From positions 1-63,829 of the forward strand of contig JAGWWF010000022.1 in assembly GCA_018970445.1 (NCBI GenBank): a stretch of 63,829 nt of DNA. Reading direction: 5' to 3'. The position numbers and the translations under genes were made by a program. This stretch comes from Alphaproteobacteria bacterium (GTDB lineage Bacteria; Pseudomonadota; Alphaproteobacteria; Sphingomonadales; Sphingomonadaceae). Of the stretch, positions 8,850-17,874 are shown piece by piece (the stretch's first letter is position 1; each line of letters opens with the position of its first letter). The notes below the pieces were generated by a model. The model made no database searches, was not told the origin of the DNA, and was given only the letters and a program-made list of their open reading frames with translations.

Positions 8850-9691
8850 CGCACCGGCTCGATCACCACGTCGTATCGCGCCATCAGCGCCTTGAGATCT
8901 TCGGCCTCGGCGCGGGCGATGGCGGCGCGGCGCCAGTCATTCTCCAGCCGCTGGCGCACATCGGCCAGGCGGGACGGCGGCGGGGCCTCGCGCCGGTCGA
9001 TGCGCACCAGATGCAGGCCAAAGCCCGATGCCACCGGCCCGGCCCAGCGGCCGGTGGGCAGGCCGGCCAGCGCGGCGGCGAAATTGTCACCAAACTGCAT
9101 CGCCAGTTCATCGGCCGGTGCGGCGGCCAGCCGGGCTGGCAGTGGCAGCGCCGGCGCGGCCAGGGCCGGGGCCGCGCCCCGGTTCAGCGCCGCCAGCGTG
9201 GCGGCGGCAGCGGCGCGGCTGGCCGGCGTGTCATCGCCCACAAAGCGTTGTTCCAGCCAGTAACGCGCCGGCCGGGCATAACGGGCCGGATCGCGATCCA
9301 GCAGCGCCTGCAAATCGGCATCGCGCGGCACCTGCGCTTCGGCGCGGGCAGCCGCGATGGCCAGCATCTTGTTGCGCAATCGCTTCTTCACCGCATCGTC
9401 ATCCCGGTCCAGCCCCAGCGCCAGCGCCTCGCGATAATAGATTTCGGTGCGGACATGATTGCGGATCAGATCATCCAGCTCGGCCGCTGTCGGCACCCGG
9501 CGAAAGGCGCGGACATGATGTTCGATGATGCCGCCCACCACGGCCGCATCCACCACAATGCGCCGATCGCCCACATCGGCGGGGCGGCCCTGCATGATGG
9601 CAAACACCAGGCCGCCGGCCAGCAGGAAATGCAGCAGCGGTTCACGCAGGAGCGATGCGATGCGGGCCGGGATCATCATGCTTCGGATCAT
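8846..9691 (-). CDS. Parvulin-type peptidyl-prolyl isomerase, membrane-anchored
   Basis: About 281 residues. The ATG at 9691 was chosen because it overlaps the DUF3604 stop as ATGA; a GTG 15 bp upstream would add five residues. A single N-terminal hydrophobic segment (PLLHFLLAGGLVFAIM) anchors it, leaving the rest in the periplasm. The middle resembles SurA/PpiC chaperone regions (RNHVRTEIYYREALALGLD). The C-terminal PpiC-like domain has LPTGRWAGPVASGFGLHLVRI, the conserved end of the parvulin fold. It probably helps fold a periplasmic or outer-membrane partner, perhaps the DUF3604 lipoprotein (inference). Parvulin assignment is good; catalytic activity is not certain. Confidence 0.82.
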   Translation of the reverse strand: MIRSMMIPARIASLLREPLLHFLLAGGLVFAIMQGRPADVGDRRIVVDAAVVGGIIEHHVRAFRRVPTAAELDDLIRNHVRTEIYYREALALGLDRDDDAVKKRLRNKMLAIAAARAEAQVPRDADLQALLDRDPARYARPARYWLEQRFVGDDTPASRAAAAATLAALNRGAAPALAAPALPLPARLAAAPADELAMQFGDNFAAALAGLPTGRWAGPVASGFGLHLVRIDRREAPPPSRLADVRQRLENDWRRAAIARAEAEDLKALMARYDVVIEPVR

Positions 9692-11571
9692 CCCGGCGTC
9701 ACCCACACCGGCGAGCTGTAGGCGCGTTCCTGGGCCTTCACCCGCACCTGCGGCGGCAGTTTCAGCTTGTACCGCACCGCATCAAAGGCTGGCCAGGTGG
9801 GGGTGGGGATTTCCAGCACGCGCACATAATAGAAGGCGCGCACGGCCGGATCGAAATCCGGATCGGCCCACAGCGTGGTCAGCGTGGCCGCGCCGATGCT
9901 GTTGCGATAGGTGGCGGTGGCCAGATCGACCGTGTCCCCCACCGGTGGCAGCCGGCCGCCCACCGGACGCCGGGTTTCCGGGCTGCTCCACGCCACGTCA
10001 AACACGCGTTCGCGTGCCTTGCCGGCCCGATCAACCCAGCCCTTCACCACCTGCACGCGATCCAGATTGGCACCCTGCGGGTCTTTCAGGGCCGAGATGA
10101 TGAGGCGCGGGGGCGTCTTGCCGGGCGGCAATTCCCCGCCCATCGGAACCCCGCGCGCATAGCCCGCGCGCACCCAGTCCCCCTTCAGATCGGCCGGCGT
10201 GAAATCGCGGCCGGCGAACAGCCGCAACGTGATCCGCGGCCCGGTGGTGGCATAGACCTCGCGCCGCGCCATCGCATCGAAAATGGCGGCCCGGGTGTTG
10301 GCGCGCGCCCACACCCCGGCATAGCCGCTGGCCAGATAATGCCAGCCAAAGCGTTCCGGGCGCGGGCCGATGTTCTGGGGTGACAGCGCCCGGGCGGCCG
10401 AAGGTTCGTTGCCGCTGTGCTTGCCGAAGAAATTGTCCTCGTCCGCCGTCGCCAGCGCGGTGTGGCTGTCGGTCGATCCGATCACCCCGAACTTGTAGGG
10501 ATTGGCGCCGGTGGCCGCTTCGATCAGCAACCCGCGCTTCAGCGCCTCGCGCACATATTCGCCGGCAAACATGCCGGGCTGCTTGGGCTGGTTGCTCATC
10601 AGATTGTTGAGCTCCCACCCCGTCACGCCATAGCCGGCCATTTCGTCATTGGGTGACAGATAGGGGTGCGCTTCGCTGTCGCCCTTGATCTGGGTGATTT
10701 CCACCACCGGCTCCAGCCGGGCGCGACGCCGGGCATGGGCCGCCGTCATCGGCCCGCCGCCGGGCATGGTGAGTTCGAACATCAGCCCGTTCGACAGATT
10801 GCCGTTGTGCGGAATCGCCAGCACGCGGCCACCGGTGTCCTTTTCATAGGCCTCCATGGCGTTCCAGATCTCGTCCGGCGTTGCCTTGTAGGTGGGATCG
10901 ATCGGCACCACGCTGCGCACCCGATCGGCCCCGTCGCGAAAGATGATGTTGCGGTGCAGATTGTTGCCGCCCTGCATCAGCGTGTATTCATAGCCATGAA
11001 AGGCAGTGAAGCGGCCCGGTTCGTTGTATCGCTCCACCGCATCGATGCTGGCGTTCCACACCGATTTGGTGCGTTCGGCCGCGCCATCGGGGTTCAGCAT
11101 GGCCTGCGGCAGATCATTGGCGCCGCGCGCCGCCAGTATCTCCACCATGGCGCGGCGCGATCCGTCCGGCCCTTCGTGCATCATGTCGTGCCAGCGCCGC
11201 ATGCGCTCATCGCGGATGAACAGGCGCGGCGCGTCATACAGCGCCTTGGTTGCGCCCAGGCCTTCGGCATGATCGGCGATCACCAGAAAATCCAGCGGCC
11301 GGGCCAGCTTCGCCTGCATGCCGGTGGTGGCCGTCACCGCCTCGCCGCGGGCAAAGCGCAGCGCGTCTTCCGGCCCCAGCCGCACGCCCAGGCCAAAGGC
11401 ATCCACCGAATTGCTGGTGTGCAGATGCGTGTCCCCCCAATAGACCCGGTCGGGAAATTCGCTCAGTTTCACGCTGTCAGGCCGGGGCTTCGGCGGCGCT
11501 GCGGCTTCACAGCCCGCCAGCAGCGCCGCGCCGCCCAGTGCCAATGCCGCCCGCAGCGCCGTGCCCGTCAT
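9688..11571 (-). CDS. DUF3604 lipoprotein (PHP-like metal-dependent hydrolase fold)
   Basis: A 627-residue protein. The ATG at 11571 is preceded by GGAAGGGA and gives a clear lipoprotein signal with lipobox LAGC (Cys21); the longer reading frame upstream lacks any signal and runs into the divergent promoter. The body has metal-binding motifs of the PHP/amidohydrolase-like DUF3604 family: YWGDTHLHTSNSVDAF, DFLVIADHAEGL, FHGYEYTL, VLAIPHNGNLSNG and GSTDSHTALA. It is likely anchored to a periplasmic face of the envelope. It is the first gene of the coupled trio with the isomerase and HupE-like genes. The substrate of the family is not known to me. Confidence 0.88.
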   Translation of the reverse strand: MTGTALRAALALGGAALLAGCEAAAPPKPRPDSVKLSEFPDRVYWGDTHLHTSNSVDAFGLGVRLGPEDALRFARGEAVTATTGMQAKLARPLDFLVIADHAEGLGATKALYDAPRLFIRDERMRRWHDMMHEGPDGSRRAMVEILAARGANDLPQAMLNPDGAAERTKSVWNASIDAVERYNEPGRFTAFHGYEYTLMQGGNNLHRNIIFRDGADRVRSVVPIDPTYKATPDEIWNAMEAYEKDTGGRVLAIPHNGNLSNGLMFELTMPGGGPMTAAHARRRARLEPVVEITQIKGDSEAHPYLSPNDEMAGYGVTGWELNNLMSNQPKQPGMFAGEYVREALKRGLLIEAATGANPYKFGVIGSTDSHTALATADEDNFFGKHSGNEPSAARALSPQNIGPRPERFGWHYLASGYAGVWARANTRAAIFDAMARREVYATTGPRITLRLFAGRDFTPADLKGDWVRAGYARGVPMGGELPPGKTPPRLIISALKDPQGANLDRVQVVKGWVDRAGKARERVFDVAWSSPETRRPVGGRLPPVGDTVDLATATYRNSIGAATLTTLWADPDFDPAVRAFYYVRVLEIPTPTWPAFDAVRYKLKLPPQVRVKAQERAYSSPVWVTPG

Positions 11572-11652
11572 GCCGCGTCCCTTCCCAAAGCCGGGCCGCA
11601 TCATGCCATGCGGTCGCGCCCGGTCAATGCCGGGCCAGGTGCCTGCATGTCG

Positions 11653-11681
11653 TTGACTTGGCACGCCGGCCGCCGCAAACT
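11653..11681 (+). promoter_or_regulatory. Weak candidate promoter of the protease operon
   Basis: The 137-bp divergent region between the DUF3604 gene and the first caspase gene holds TTGACT at 11653-11658 and CAAACT at 11676-11681, 17 bp apart. The -35 is good and the -10 is poor. A G-rich ribosome site (GGGGGAA) lies about 8 bp before the ATG at 11709. No operator-like palindrome was seen. Confidence 0.35.
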
Positions 11682-11708
11682 TGGGCGCAGGTTCGGGGGA
11701 ACAGACAC

Positions 11709-14700
11709 ATGCCGTTGCGCAAGGCTGCGGGCTGGCTGGTGGTGATGCTGCTGGCGGTGCTGGCACCGGCGGCGCGGCCGCTCGCCGCCCAACCCGCAGC
11801 AAGCCCGGCGGTGGAACCGCGCATCGTGGTGCAGGCGATCAGCGAGGCCGGCATCGATGTCGCGGCCTGGTCGCCCGATGGCCGCTTCATCTGGACCGCA
11901 TCGGGCTTCGGCCGCGAACTGCTGCTGTGGGATGCGAAACGCGGCATCATCATCGACGGGCTGCGCCTGCCTTCGCCGCCGGGGGCCACGGCTGATGTGA
12001 TGCGGCTGACCCGCATGGCCATGGCGCCCGACGGCCGCAGCCTCACCATCGATGGCGAGGTGATGGATGTGCAGAGCCAGGCCAACATCGCGGGCCGCCG
12101 CTATGTCGTCAACACCGCCAGCCGCCGCATCAGCATCGCGCCGCCGCCGCCGGTGGCGGCCGGCCGCACGGCGGACAAGGCGGCGCTCGACTGGATCAAT
12201 GCGCTTTCGGCCATCTATGCCGGCGGCGAGGACATGACGCGGGCGGCCGCAGAACAGATATTGCCGCGGCTGCCGGCCGCCCCCGATGGCCGCACCCGCA
12301 TGGTGCGGGCCGGCACCGGCTTTGGCCCGGTCGGCCCGGATGGCAAGGTGCGGCTGCCGCGCGTGACCGATCACACCAGCAGCATCGCCGATGCCGAACT
12401 GTCGCCGGATGAACGCATCCTGGCGGTGCTGACCATGAACGAGGAATTTTCGGCCAAGGGTGGCGATGCCATCCAGTCGGTGCAGCTGCTCGATCTGGCC
12501 AGCGGCCGCATGCTGCCGCGCGTGGAGGCTGCCGGCGATTTCGATCGGCTGCGCTGGATCGACAACGAACGCTTTGCCGTGTTCGAAAGCGATGATCAGG
12601 ATGATCCGCTGAGCGATGCCACCGAAGGCGAACTGTCGCAGATGGCGATCTACAAGGCCAGCACCGGCACGCTGCTGGCCCGCGTGCCCGGCCGCTGTTT
12701 CACGGCGATGCTGCCCGATGGCCGCTTCATCGGGGCGGGCCTGGCCAATTGCCGCCGTGGCGTGCCGCCGGCCAGGGGGCTGGAACTGCTGGCCGGTGAT
12801 CGCTGGCAGCCGCTGCCCGGCCCGGCCATCGCGCGCGATGCCCATGTGCGGGTGCTGGCGGTGTCGCCCACCGGCGATCGTTATGTCTATGGCGTGCGGC
12901 TGGCCAATGGCGCCAACCGCATCCAGATCGTCGATCTGGCCACGGGGGCGGCCGGCCCGTCGCTCGGTCTGGATGATACCGCCATATTGACGATGATCAG
13001 CTTTGCGCCCGACGGCCGCCGATTGTGGATCGCCGGCAACGGCACGCTGGCCGAATGGCAGATCGATGCGCCGCCCGCTGCCGATGGCACGCCGGCCCTG
13101 CGCGAACTGCCCGGCCTGGTGCTGATGCCGCAGCGCATGGCTGGCGATGGCCGCTGGCTGATGGTGGGCGGCGCGCTGGAAGAACGCATCCAGATGATCG
13201 ATCTGGCCGATGATCGCGGATCGCGCACGGTGGAATTCCCCGGCTCGGCGGCGGTGGGCCTGATGCGCGGCCGGCCGGTGCAGTGGGCGGCATCGATCAC
13301 CGAAGGCATCAGGCTGTGGGATCGGCGCAACGGCCGCGTGCTGGTGTCGATCCGGCTGTTGCCGGGCGGGCGGTTCGTGGCGGTGGCCCCCGATGGCCGT
13401 TACGACACCAACATGGGGCCGGATTCGGAAAACTTCCGCTGGCTGGTCACCGATCGGCCGTGGGAATCGCTGGCCCCGCAAACGCTGATGCGCGATTATT
13501 ACGAACCCCGGCTGATTGCCAAGCTGATGGATTGCGCCCGCGCCGGCAATTGCGCCAGCGCGCTGCATCCGGTGCCGCCGGTGGCCGGGCTGAACCGGCA
13601 ATTGCCGCAGGTGGCGGTAACGGCGGTGCGTGCAACCGAACCGGGCCTGGCCGAAGTGGATGTGGTGGCCAGCGAGACCATCGATCCGCAAACGCGCACG
13701 CCATCGGGCGTGTTCGGCATCAAATTGTTGATGAACAACCGCGAAATCGCCCGCGATCCCGATGATCCGGCCGCCGGGCCGGCCGATCTGGCGGCCTGGC
13801 AGACAGCCAATGCCACCGAACCGGGCGACGACAAGGGCAACCGATACTGGACCTTCACCGTGCCCATTCCCACCGATGGCAAGCCGATCCGCTTTTCCGC
13901 CTACAGCTTCAACAGCGCGCGGGTGAAAAGCGATACCGCCCATCATGATTGGCAGCCGCCGCCGCAGCGCCCGCGCCCACGCCGCGCCTATGTCGTCACG
14001 ATCGGGGTGAATGATTATGCCGAACCCCGGCTGAAACTGGATTTCGCCGTGCCCGATGCCGATCTGATCGGCCAGCGGCTGGCCAGCCTGCCGGGATACG
14101 AGGTGCGGCGCATCACCCTGACCAGCACGCCGCGCCGGCCGGTGCTGGCCGATCAGATCAGCGCGGCGCTGCTGATCCTGGCGGGTGCCGATCCCGGCCC
14201 CGAACGCGAAACGCTGCGCGCCGGCGGCCATGATGCCGCGCAGCTGGCCGAAGCAACCCCGGATGATGTGGTGATCATCAGCTTTTCCGGCCACGGCTTT
14301 GCCCAGCCCAGTGGCAGTTTCGCGCTGCTCGCATCCGATGTGCGCTGGGGGGCGCTGGATGCCGCCCCCGATCCCGACAGCGTGATTCCGGCCGAAGAAC
14401 TCACCATGCTGCTGCGCGCCATCAAGGCCGGAGAAATTGCCTTCATCATCGACGCCTGCCATTCCGGCGCGGCGGTGGAAACCCCGGATTTCAAGCCCGG
14501 CCCGATGGGCGATCCTGGCCTGGGCCAGCTGGCGTTCGACAAGGGTCTGCGCATCCTGGCCGCCACCCAGGGCGATGATGTGGCGATCGAAAACCCCAAT
14601 CTGGCCCATGGCCTGCTTTCAGCCGCGCTGGGCGAAGGCCTGACCCCCAGCGGCGGCCCGGCCGATCGCGACCGCGATGGCCGCGTGCTGCTGAACGAAT

Positions 14701-14888
14701 GGCTGGAATATGCCGTGGCGCGGCTGCCCAGCCTGGAGGAAGAGGTGCGGCGCGGCGGCGGCCCGATCATCACGCGCGGCGTGCGGCTGGTGCTGCGCAG
14801 CCGCGATGAACCACCGCGCAGCCAGCTGCCCAGCCTGTTCGATTTCACCGGCACGCCCTCGCCGGTGGTGCTGCGGGGGCGGCCATGA
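11709..14888 (+). CDS. Exported WD40-like/caspase-family protease
   Basis: A 1059-residue protein with a signal peptide (RKAAGWLVVMLLAVLAPAARPLAAQ), so it acts outside the cytoplasm. Residues of about 35-620 contain repeated propeller-like segments (AAWSPDGRFIWTASG, ADAELSPDERILAVL, ISFAPDGRRLWIAGNG, VAVAPDGRYDTN), a WD40-like beta-propeller. A linker domain follows, then a C-terminal caspase/metacaspase (C14) domain starting near AYVVTIGVNDYAEPRL. The dyad is visible: His862 in ISFSGHGF and Cys917 in IIDACHSGAA. The start at 11709 gives the signal; the frame is open far upstream but that part is antisense to DUF3604. It overlaps the next caspase gene by ATGA. Cytoplasmic caspase-WD40 proteins are known in bacteria; a secreted one in a protease operon is the odd feature. 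Confidence 0.88.
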   Translation: MPLRKAAGWLVVMLLAVLAPAARPLAAQPAASPAVEPRIVVQAISEAGIDVAAWSPDGRFIWTASGFGRELLLWDAKRGIIIDGLRLPSPPGATADVMRLTRMAMAPDGRSLTIDGEVMDVQSQANIAGRRYVVNTASRRISIAPPPPVAAGRTADKAALDWINALSAIYAGGEDMTRAAAEQILPRLPAAPDGRTRMVRAGTGFGPVGPDGKVRLPRVTDHTSSIADAELSPDERILAVLTMNEEFSAKGGDAIQSVQLLDLASGRMLPRVEAAGDFDRLRWIDNERFAVFESDDQDDPLSDATEGELSQMAIYKASTGTLLARVPGRCFTAMLPDGRFIGAGLANCRRGVPPARGLELLAGDRWQPLPGPAIARDAHVRVLAVSPTGDRYVYGVRLANGANRIQIVDLATGAAGPSLGLDDTAILTMISFAPDGRRLWIAGNGTLAEWQIDAPPAADGTPALRELPGLVLMPQRMAGDGRWLMVGGALEERIQMIDLADDRGSRTVEFPGSAAVGLMRGRPVQWAASITEGIRLWDRRNGRVLVSIRLLPGGRFVAVAPDGRYDTNMGPDSENFRWLVTDRPWESLAPQTLMRDYYEPRLIAKLMDCARAGNCASALHPVPPVAGLNRQLPQVAVTAVRATEPGLAEVDVVASETIDPQTRTPSGVFGIKLLMNNREIARDPDDPAAGPADLAAWQTANATEPGDDKGNRYWTFTVPIPTDGKPIRFSAYSFNSARVKSDTAHHDWQPPPQRPRPRRAYVVTIGVNDYAEPRLKLDFAVPDADLIGQRLASLPGYEVRRITLTSTPRRPVLADQISAALLILAGADPGPERETLRAGGHDAAQLAEATPDDVVIISFSGHGFAQPSGSFALLASDVRWGALDAAPDPDSVIPAEELTMLLRAIKAGEIAFIIDACHSGAAVETPDFKPGPMGDPGLGQLAFDKGLRILAATQGDDVAIENPNLAHGLLSAALGEGLTPSGGPADRDRDGRVLLNEWLEYAVARLPSLEEEVRRGGGPIITRGVRLVLRSRDEPPRSQLPSLFDFTGTPSPVVLRGRP

Positions 14889-16789
14889 TGCGGATCATCC
14901 TGCTGCTCATCGCCGCGCTGATCGCTGCCCCGGCCACGGCTGCGCCCACCGTGCGCGCCGTGTTCGTGGGCATCGATGTCTATCGTTTTTCCAACCAGCG
15001 CCGCCCCGGTGCCGGCTTTGACGATCTGTCGGGCGCGGTGGCCGATGCCGGCCGCATCAAGGCGGCGCTGGGCCAGGCGCTGGGCGTGGCCTTTGATCAG
15101 CTGCCCGCCAATGGCTGCCAATCGGCCAATGATCGTTCGATCACCCTGATCAACCAGTGTGCCACCCGCGCCAGCATCCTGGCCAGCTGGGCTGCGGTGG
15201 CCAACCGCAGCCAGCCGCAGGATATCCTCATCCTCTATTTTGCCGGCCACGGCTCGCGCTTCATCGATGGCACCACGCTGGATCAGGCCAGCCGCTACAA
15301 CAGCACGCTGATGCCGCACGACGCCCGCGACCCCGGCGCGCTGACCGCCGGCGACATATTGGATCACGAGGTGCGTCGCCTGATCAACGCCGCCACCTCG
15401 CGCGGGGTGCGGGTGGTCACCATCTTCGACAGTTGCAACAGCGGCACCGCCAACCGCAACGGCACCAGCGCCAGCCGCAGCGCGCCCAGCCTGGCGGTGG
15501 CCAACCTCACCCGCAACAGCCCGCCGGCGCAATATGGCAACATGGGGGCCTGGCGCGTGCATCTGGCCGCCGCCGGTGATGGCCAGGATGCGCAGGAAGC
15601 CGGCAGCGTGGGCCAGCGCGCCGGCCTGTTCACCACGGCGCTGGCCCGCGCGCTGGCGCAAACGCCCGGCGCCAGCTTTGCCGATCTGGCCGCCCGCGCC
15701 GTGATCGAGGTGACCGCGGCCAGCGGCGGCCGCCAGCTGCCCCATGCCGAAGGCGCGCTGCGCGCCAGCCTGAACGGCGAGGAAATCCGCGTGCCGCTGT
15801 TCCAGGTGGTGCGCGAACGCGGTGGCCTGCTGCTGCTGGGCGGCGGCCTGCTGGGGGTCACGCCCGGATCGCGCTTTGCGCTGTTCGGGGCCACCAGCGC
15901 CGCGCTGGATGCCGGCACCACGCCGCTGGCCACGGCGCGGGTGGTTTCGGTGCGCAACAGCGTGGGCCAGTTGCAGCTGGAAGGGCCGGCCCCGCCCGGT
16001 CTGCCGGCGCGGCTGATGGCGCGGGAGGTGCACCATGAATTTGGCGGCCCGGTGCTGGCGCTGGCCAGCGATGACGCGGCTGCCGCCCAGGTGGCGGCCG
16101 GGCTGGGTTTCGTGCGGGTGGCGGCCGATGCGCCATTCCGGCTGCAACGCGGGCCGGCCGGCATGCTGCTGGCGCGGGCCAGCGGCCTGCAACTGGCGGC
16201 ACTGCCGCCGCCCGAAGATCCGGCGTTCCGGCCGCAGCTGGCCGCCGCGCTGGGCAAGATCGCGCGGGTGGAACAATGGCTGGCCGGCCTGCGCAGCCGG
16301 CCCGATCTGTGCCTGGCGGTCAGCAACGCGCCATCGGCCGGTTACAACCCGGCCAGCTGCCCATCGGGCCCGCCGCCGGCCAGTGTCACCCTGCGCCAGG
16401 CCCAGTCGATCCGGCTGGGCCTGGTCAACCGCGCTGCCGCGCCGCGCCAGCTGTATGTGTTCCACATTGGCCCCCGTTATGATGTCACCCTGGTGCTGCC
16501 GGCCTTTGGCGGGCGCGACAGCGCGCTGCCGCCCGGCGAGGCGCTGCGCGACGGGGTGGATATCTATCCCACCGAACCGGGCGATGTGCGCATCGTCGCA
16601 CTGTCGAGCAGCGTGCCGCTGGACGTGTCGGCGCTGGAACAGACCGGCACCGACGTGATCGACAGCGATGCCTGCCTGACTGCGGTGGCGCGCAATTTCT
16701 GCCAGCGCGCCGATACCAGCCGGTCGGGCACCGCCGGCGAGGCGCGGGCCTGGTCGGCCGTGATCATCCCGGCGCGGGTGCTGCCGTGA
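14885..16789 (+). CDS. Exported caspase-family protease, DUF4384-like C-terminus
   Basis: A 634-residue protein with a signal peptide cleaved near ALIAAPATAA, followed directly by a caspase-like domain (VRAVFVGIDVYRFSN). The dyad is His122 in LYFAGHGSRF and Cys184 in TIFDSCNSGT. Around residues 305-370 is a small beta-rich region (LLGVTPGSRFALFGAT). The C-terminal 130 residues (SIRLGLVNRAAAPRQLYVF through GDVRIVALSSSVPLDVS) resemble DUF4384, which often follows bacterial caspase domains. The start overlaps the first caspase stop (ATGA) and the stop overlaps the trypsin gene GTG, so all three are coupled. The substrate is unknown; bacterial caspase homologues usually cut after Arg or Lys (family knowledge). 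Confidence 0.88.
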   Translation: MMRIILLLIAALIAAPATAAPTVRAVFVGIDVYRFSNQRRPGAGFDDLSGAVADAGRIKAALGQALGVAFDQLPANGCQSANDRSITLINQCATRASILASWAAVANRSQPQDILILYFAGHGSRFIDGTTLDQASRYNSTLMPHDARDPGALTAGDILDHEVRRLINAATSRGVRVVTIFDSCNSGTANRNGTSASRSAPSLAVANLTRNSPPAQYGNMGAWRVHLAAAGDGQDAQEAGSVGQRAGLFTTALARALAQTPGASFADLAARAVIEVTAASGGRQLPHAEGALRASLNGEEIRVPLFQVVRERGGLLLLGGGLLGVTPGSRFALFGATSAALDAGTTPLATARVVSVRNSVGQLQLEGPAPPGLPARLMAREVHHEFGGPVLALASDDAAAAQVAAGLGFVRVAADAPFRLQRGPAGMLLARASGLQLAALPPPEDPAFRPQLAAALGKIARVEQWLAGLRSRPDLCLAVSNAPSAGYNPASCPSGPPPASVTLRQAQSIRLGLVNRAAAPRQLYVFHIGPRYDVTLVLPAFGGRDSALPPGEALRDGVDIYPTEPGDVRIVALSSSVPLDVSALEQTGTDVIDSDACLTAVARNFCQRADTSRSGTAGEARAWSAVIIPARVLP

Positions 16790-17874
16790 AGGCTGCGCTG
16801 CTGGCCCTGTTCAGCCTGCTGGCCGGCCAGCCGGCGCCGCCGCCGGCCCCGCCCCCGGCCGAAGCCCCACTGCCTTTGCCGGCCGAAGCCCCGTTGCCGC
16901 TGCCCACCGAACCGCCGCCGCCGGCCGCGGGGCAAGCCGGCACCCCGATTGAAGTGGTCGAACCGGCGCACCGCGTCGTGCGCGGCACCCCGGCGCAAGG
17001 CTTTGTGCCCTGGCAGGTGCAGTTCTTCACCACCCTGCCGATTTCGGAAGATGAACTGCGCAAGGATCGCGCCAAGCCGCCCACCGATCGCAGCAAGCGC
17101 TTTTTCGAGCGCATGACCCGTTATGAACAGGATCATCTGTGCGGCGGCGTGCTGATCGCGCCGCAATGGGCGCTCACGGCGGCGCACTGCCTGGTGGCCC
17201 CAAACGAAGCCTATAGTTACGCGCTGGACGATATCCGGGTGCGGATTGGGCACAACCAGCTCACCCAGGCCACGGTGATGCGCATCGAACGCGCCATCGT
17301 GCACGGCGATTACCGGCGTGCCGGCACGCGCCAGCACGATATCGCCCTGCTGCACCTGGTGCCGGAACCGGGCAAGACCAACCTCGACATGGTGGCCCAC
17401 AGCGATCCGATCCGGATCGAAACCGGCCCGGTGCCGGCGGCGGCCACGCTGATGGTGACGGGCTGGGGCCAGACCGGCGAGATCGAAGCCGGGCAAGAAC
17501 GCGATGTGCGCGGCCAGCCGATGCGCAGCTCGCTCGATCTGCTGGAAGGCCGGTTGCGCCCGGTATCGGCGCGCGACTGTGGCCGGGTGGCGGCCTATCG
17601 CCGGTCGCTGGGGCCCGGCGCGATCTGCGCGGTGGGCGGCGATGCCCGGCAGCAGGACACCTGCCAGGGCGACAGCGGCGGCCCGCTCACCATGCAAGGC
17701 CGGCTGGTCGGGCTGGTCAGCTGGGGAGTGGGCTGTGGCCGGCCGGGCGTGCCGGCCATCTATACGCGGGTGGCGCATTATGCCGGCTGGATCCGGCTGG
17801 TGCAGGATCAGGCCCCGGCCGGGCGCATCAGCCGCTGCCGGGTGGCGGCGCCGGGCCGGCTGGCCTGCCGCTGA
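16786..17874 (+). CDS. Exported trypsin-like serine protease (S1)
   Basis: A 362-residue protein starting at GTG, overlapping the preceding stop as GTGA. A short hydrophobic signal is followed by a Pro/Ala-rich linker with a repeated APLPLP unit (residues 16-47). The S1 domain begins near HRVVRGTPAQGFVPWQVQF. The triad is visible: His134 (LTAAHCL), Asp185 (HDIALLHL) and Ser297 (CQGDSGGPL). Asp291, six residues before the serine, occupies the S1-pocket position that gives trypsin-like Arg/Lys specificity. Paired cysteines suggest disulfides, fitting export. R63-VV and R66 resemble the zymogen cleavage site of chymotrypsin-type proteases, so it may be activated by cleavage (inference). Confidence 0.92.
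   Translation: MKAALLALFSLLAGQPAPPPAPPPAEAPLPLPAEAPLPLPTEPPPPAAGQAGTPIEVVEPAHRVVRGTPAQGFVPWQVQFFTTLPISEDELRKDRAKPPTDRSKRFFERMTRYEQDHLCGGVLIAPQWALTAAHCLVAPNEAYSYALDDIRVRIGHNQLTQATVMRIERAIVHGDYRRAGTRQHDIALLHLVPEPGKTNLDMVAHSDPIRIETGPVPAAATLMVTGWGQTGEIEAGQERDVRGQPMRSSLDLLEGRLRPVSARDCGRVAAYRRSLGPGAICAVGGDARQQDTCQGDSGGPLTMQGRLVGLVSWGVGCGRPGVPAIYTRVAHYAGWIRLVQDQAPAGRISRCRVAAPGRLACR

Noticed and set aside
11601-14609. 1002-codon minus-strand ORF opposite the first caspase
   Set aside because: Low-complexity translation without motifs; the plus strand has signal peptide, propeller and caspase dyad.
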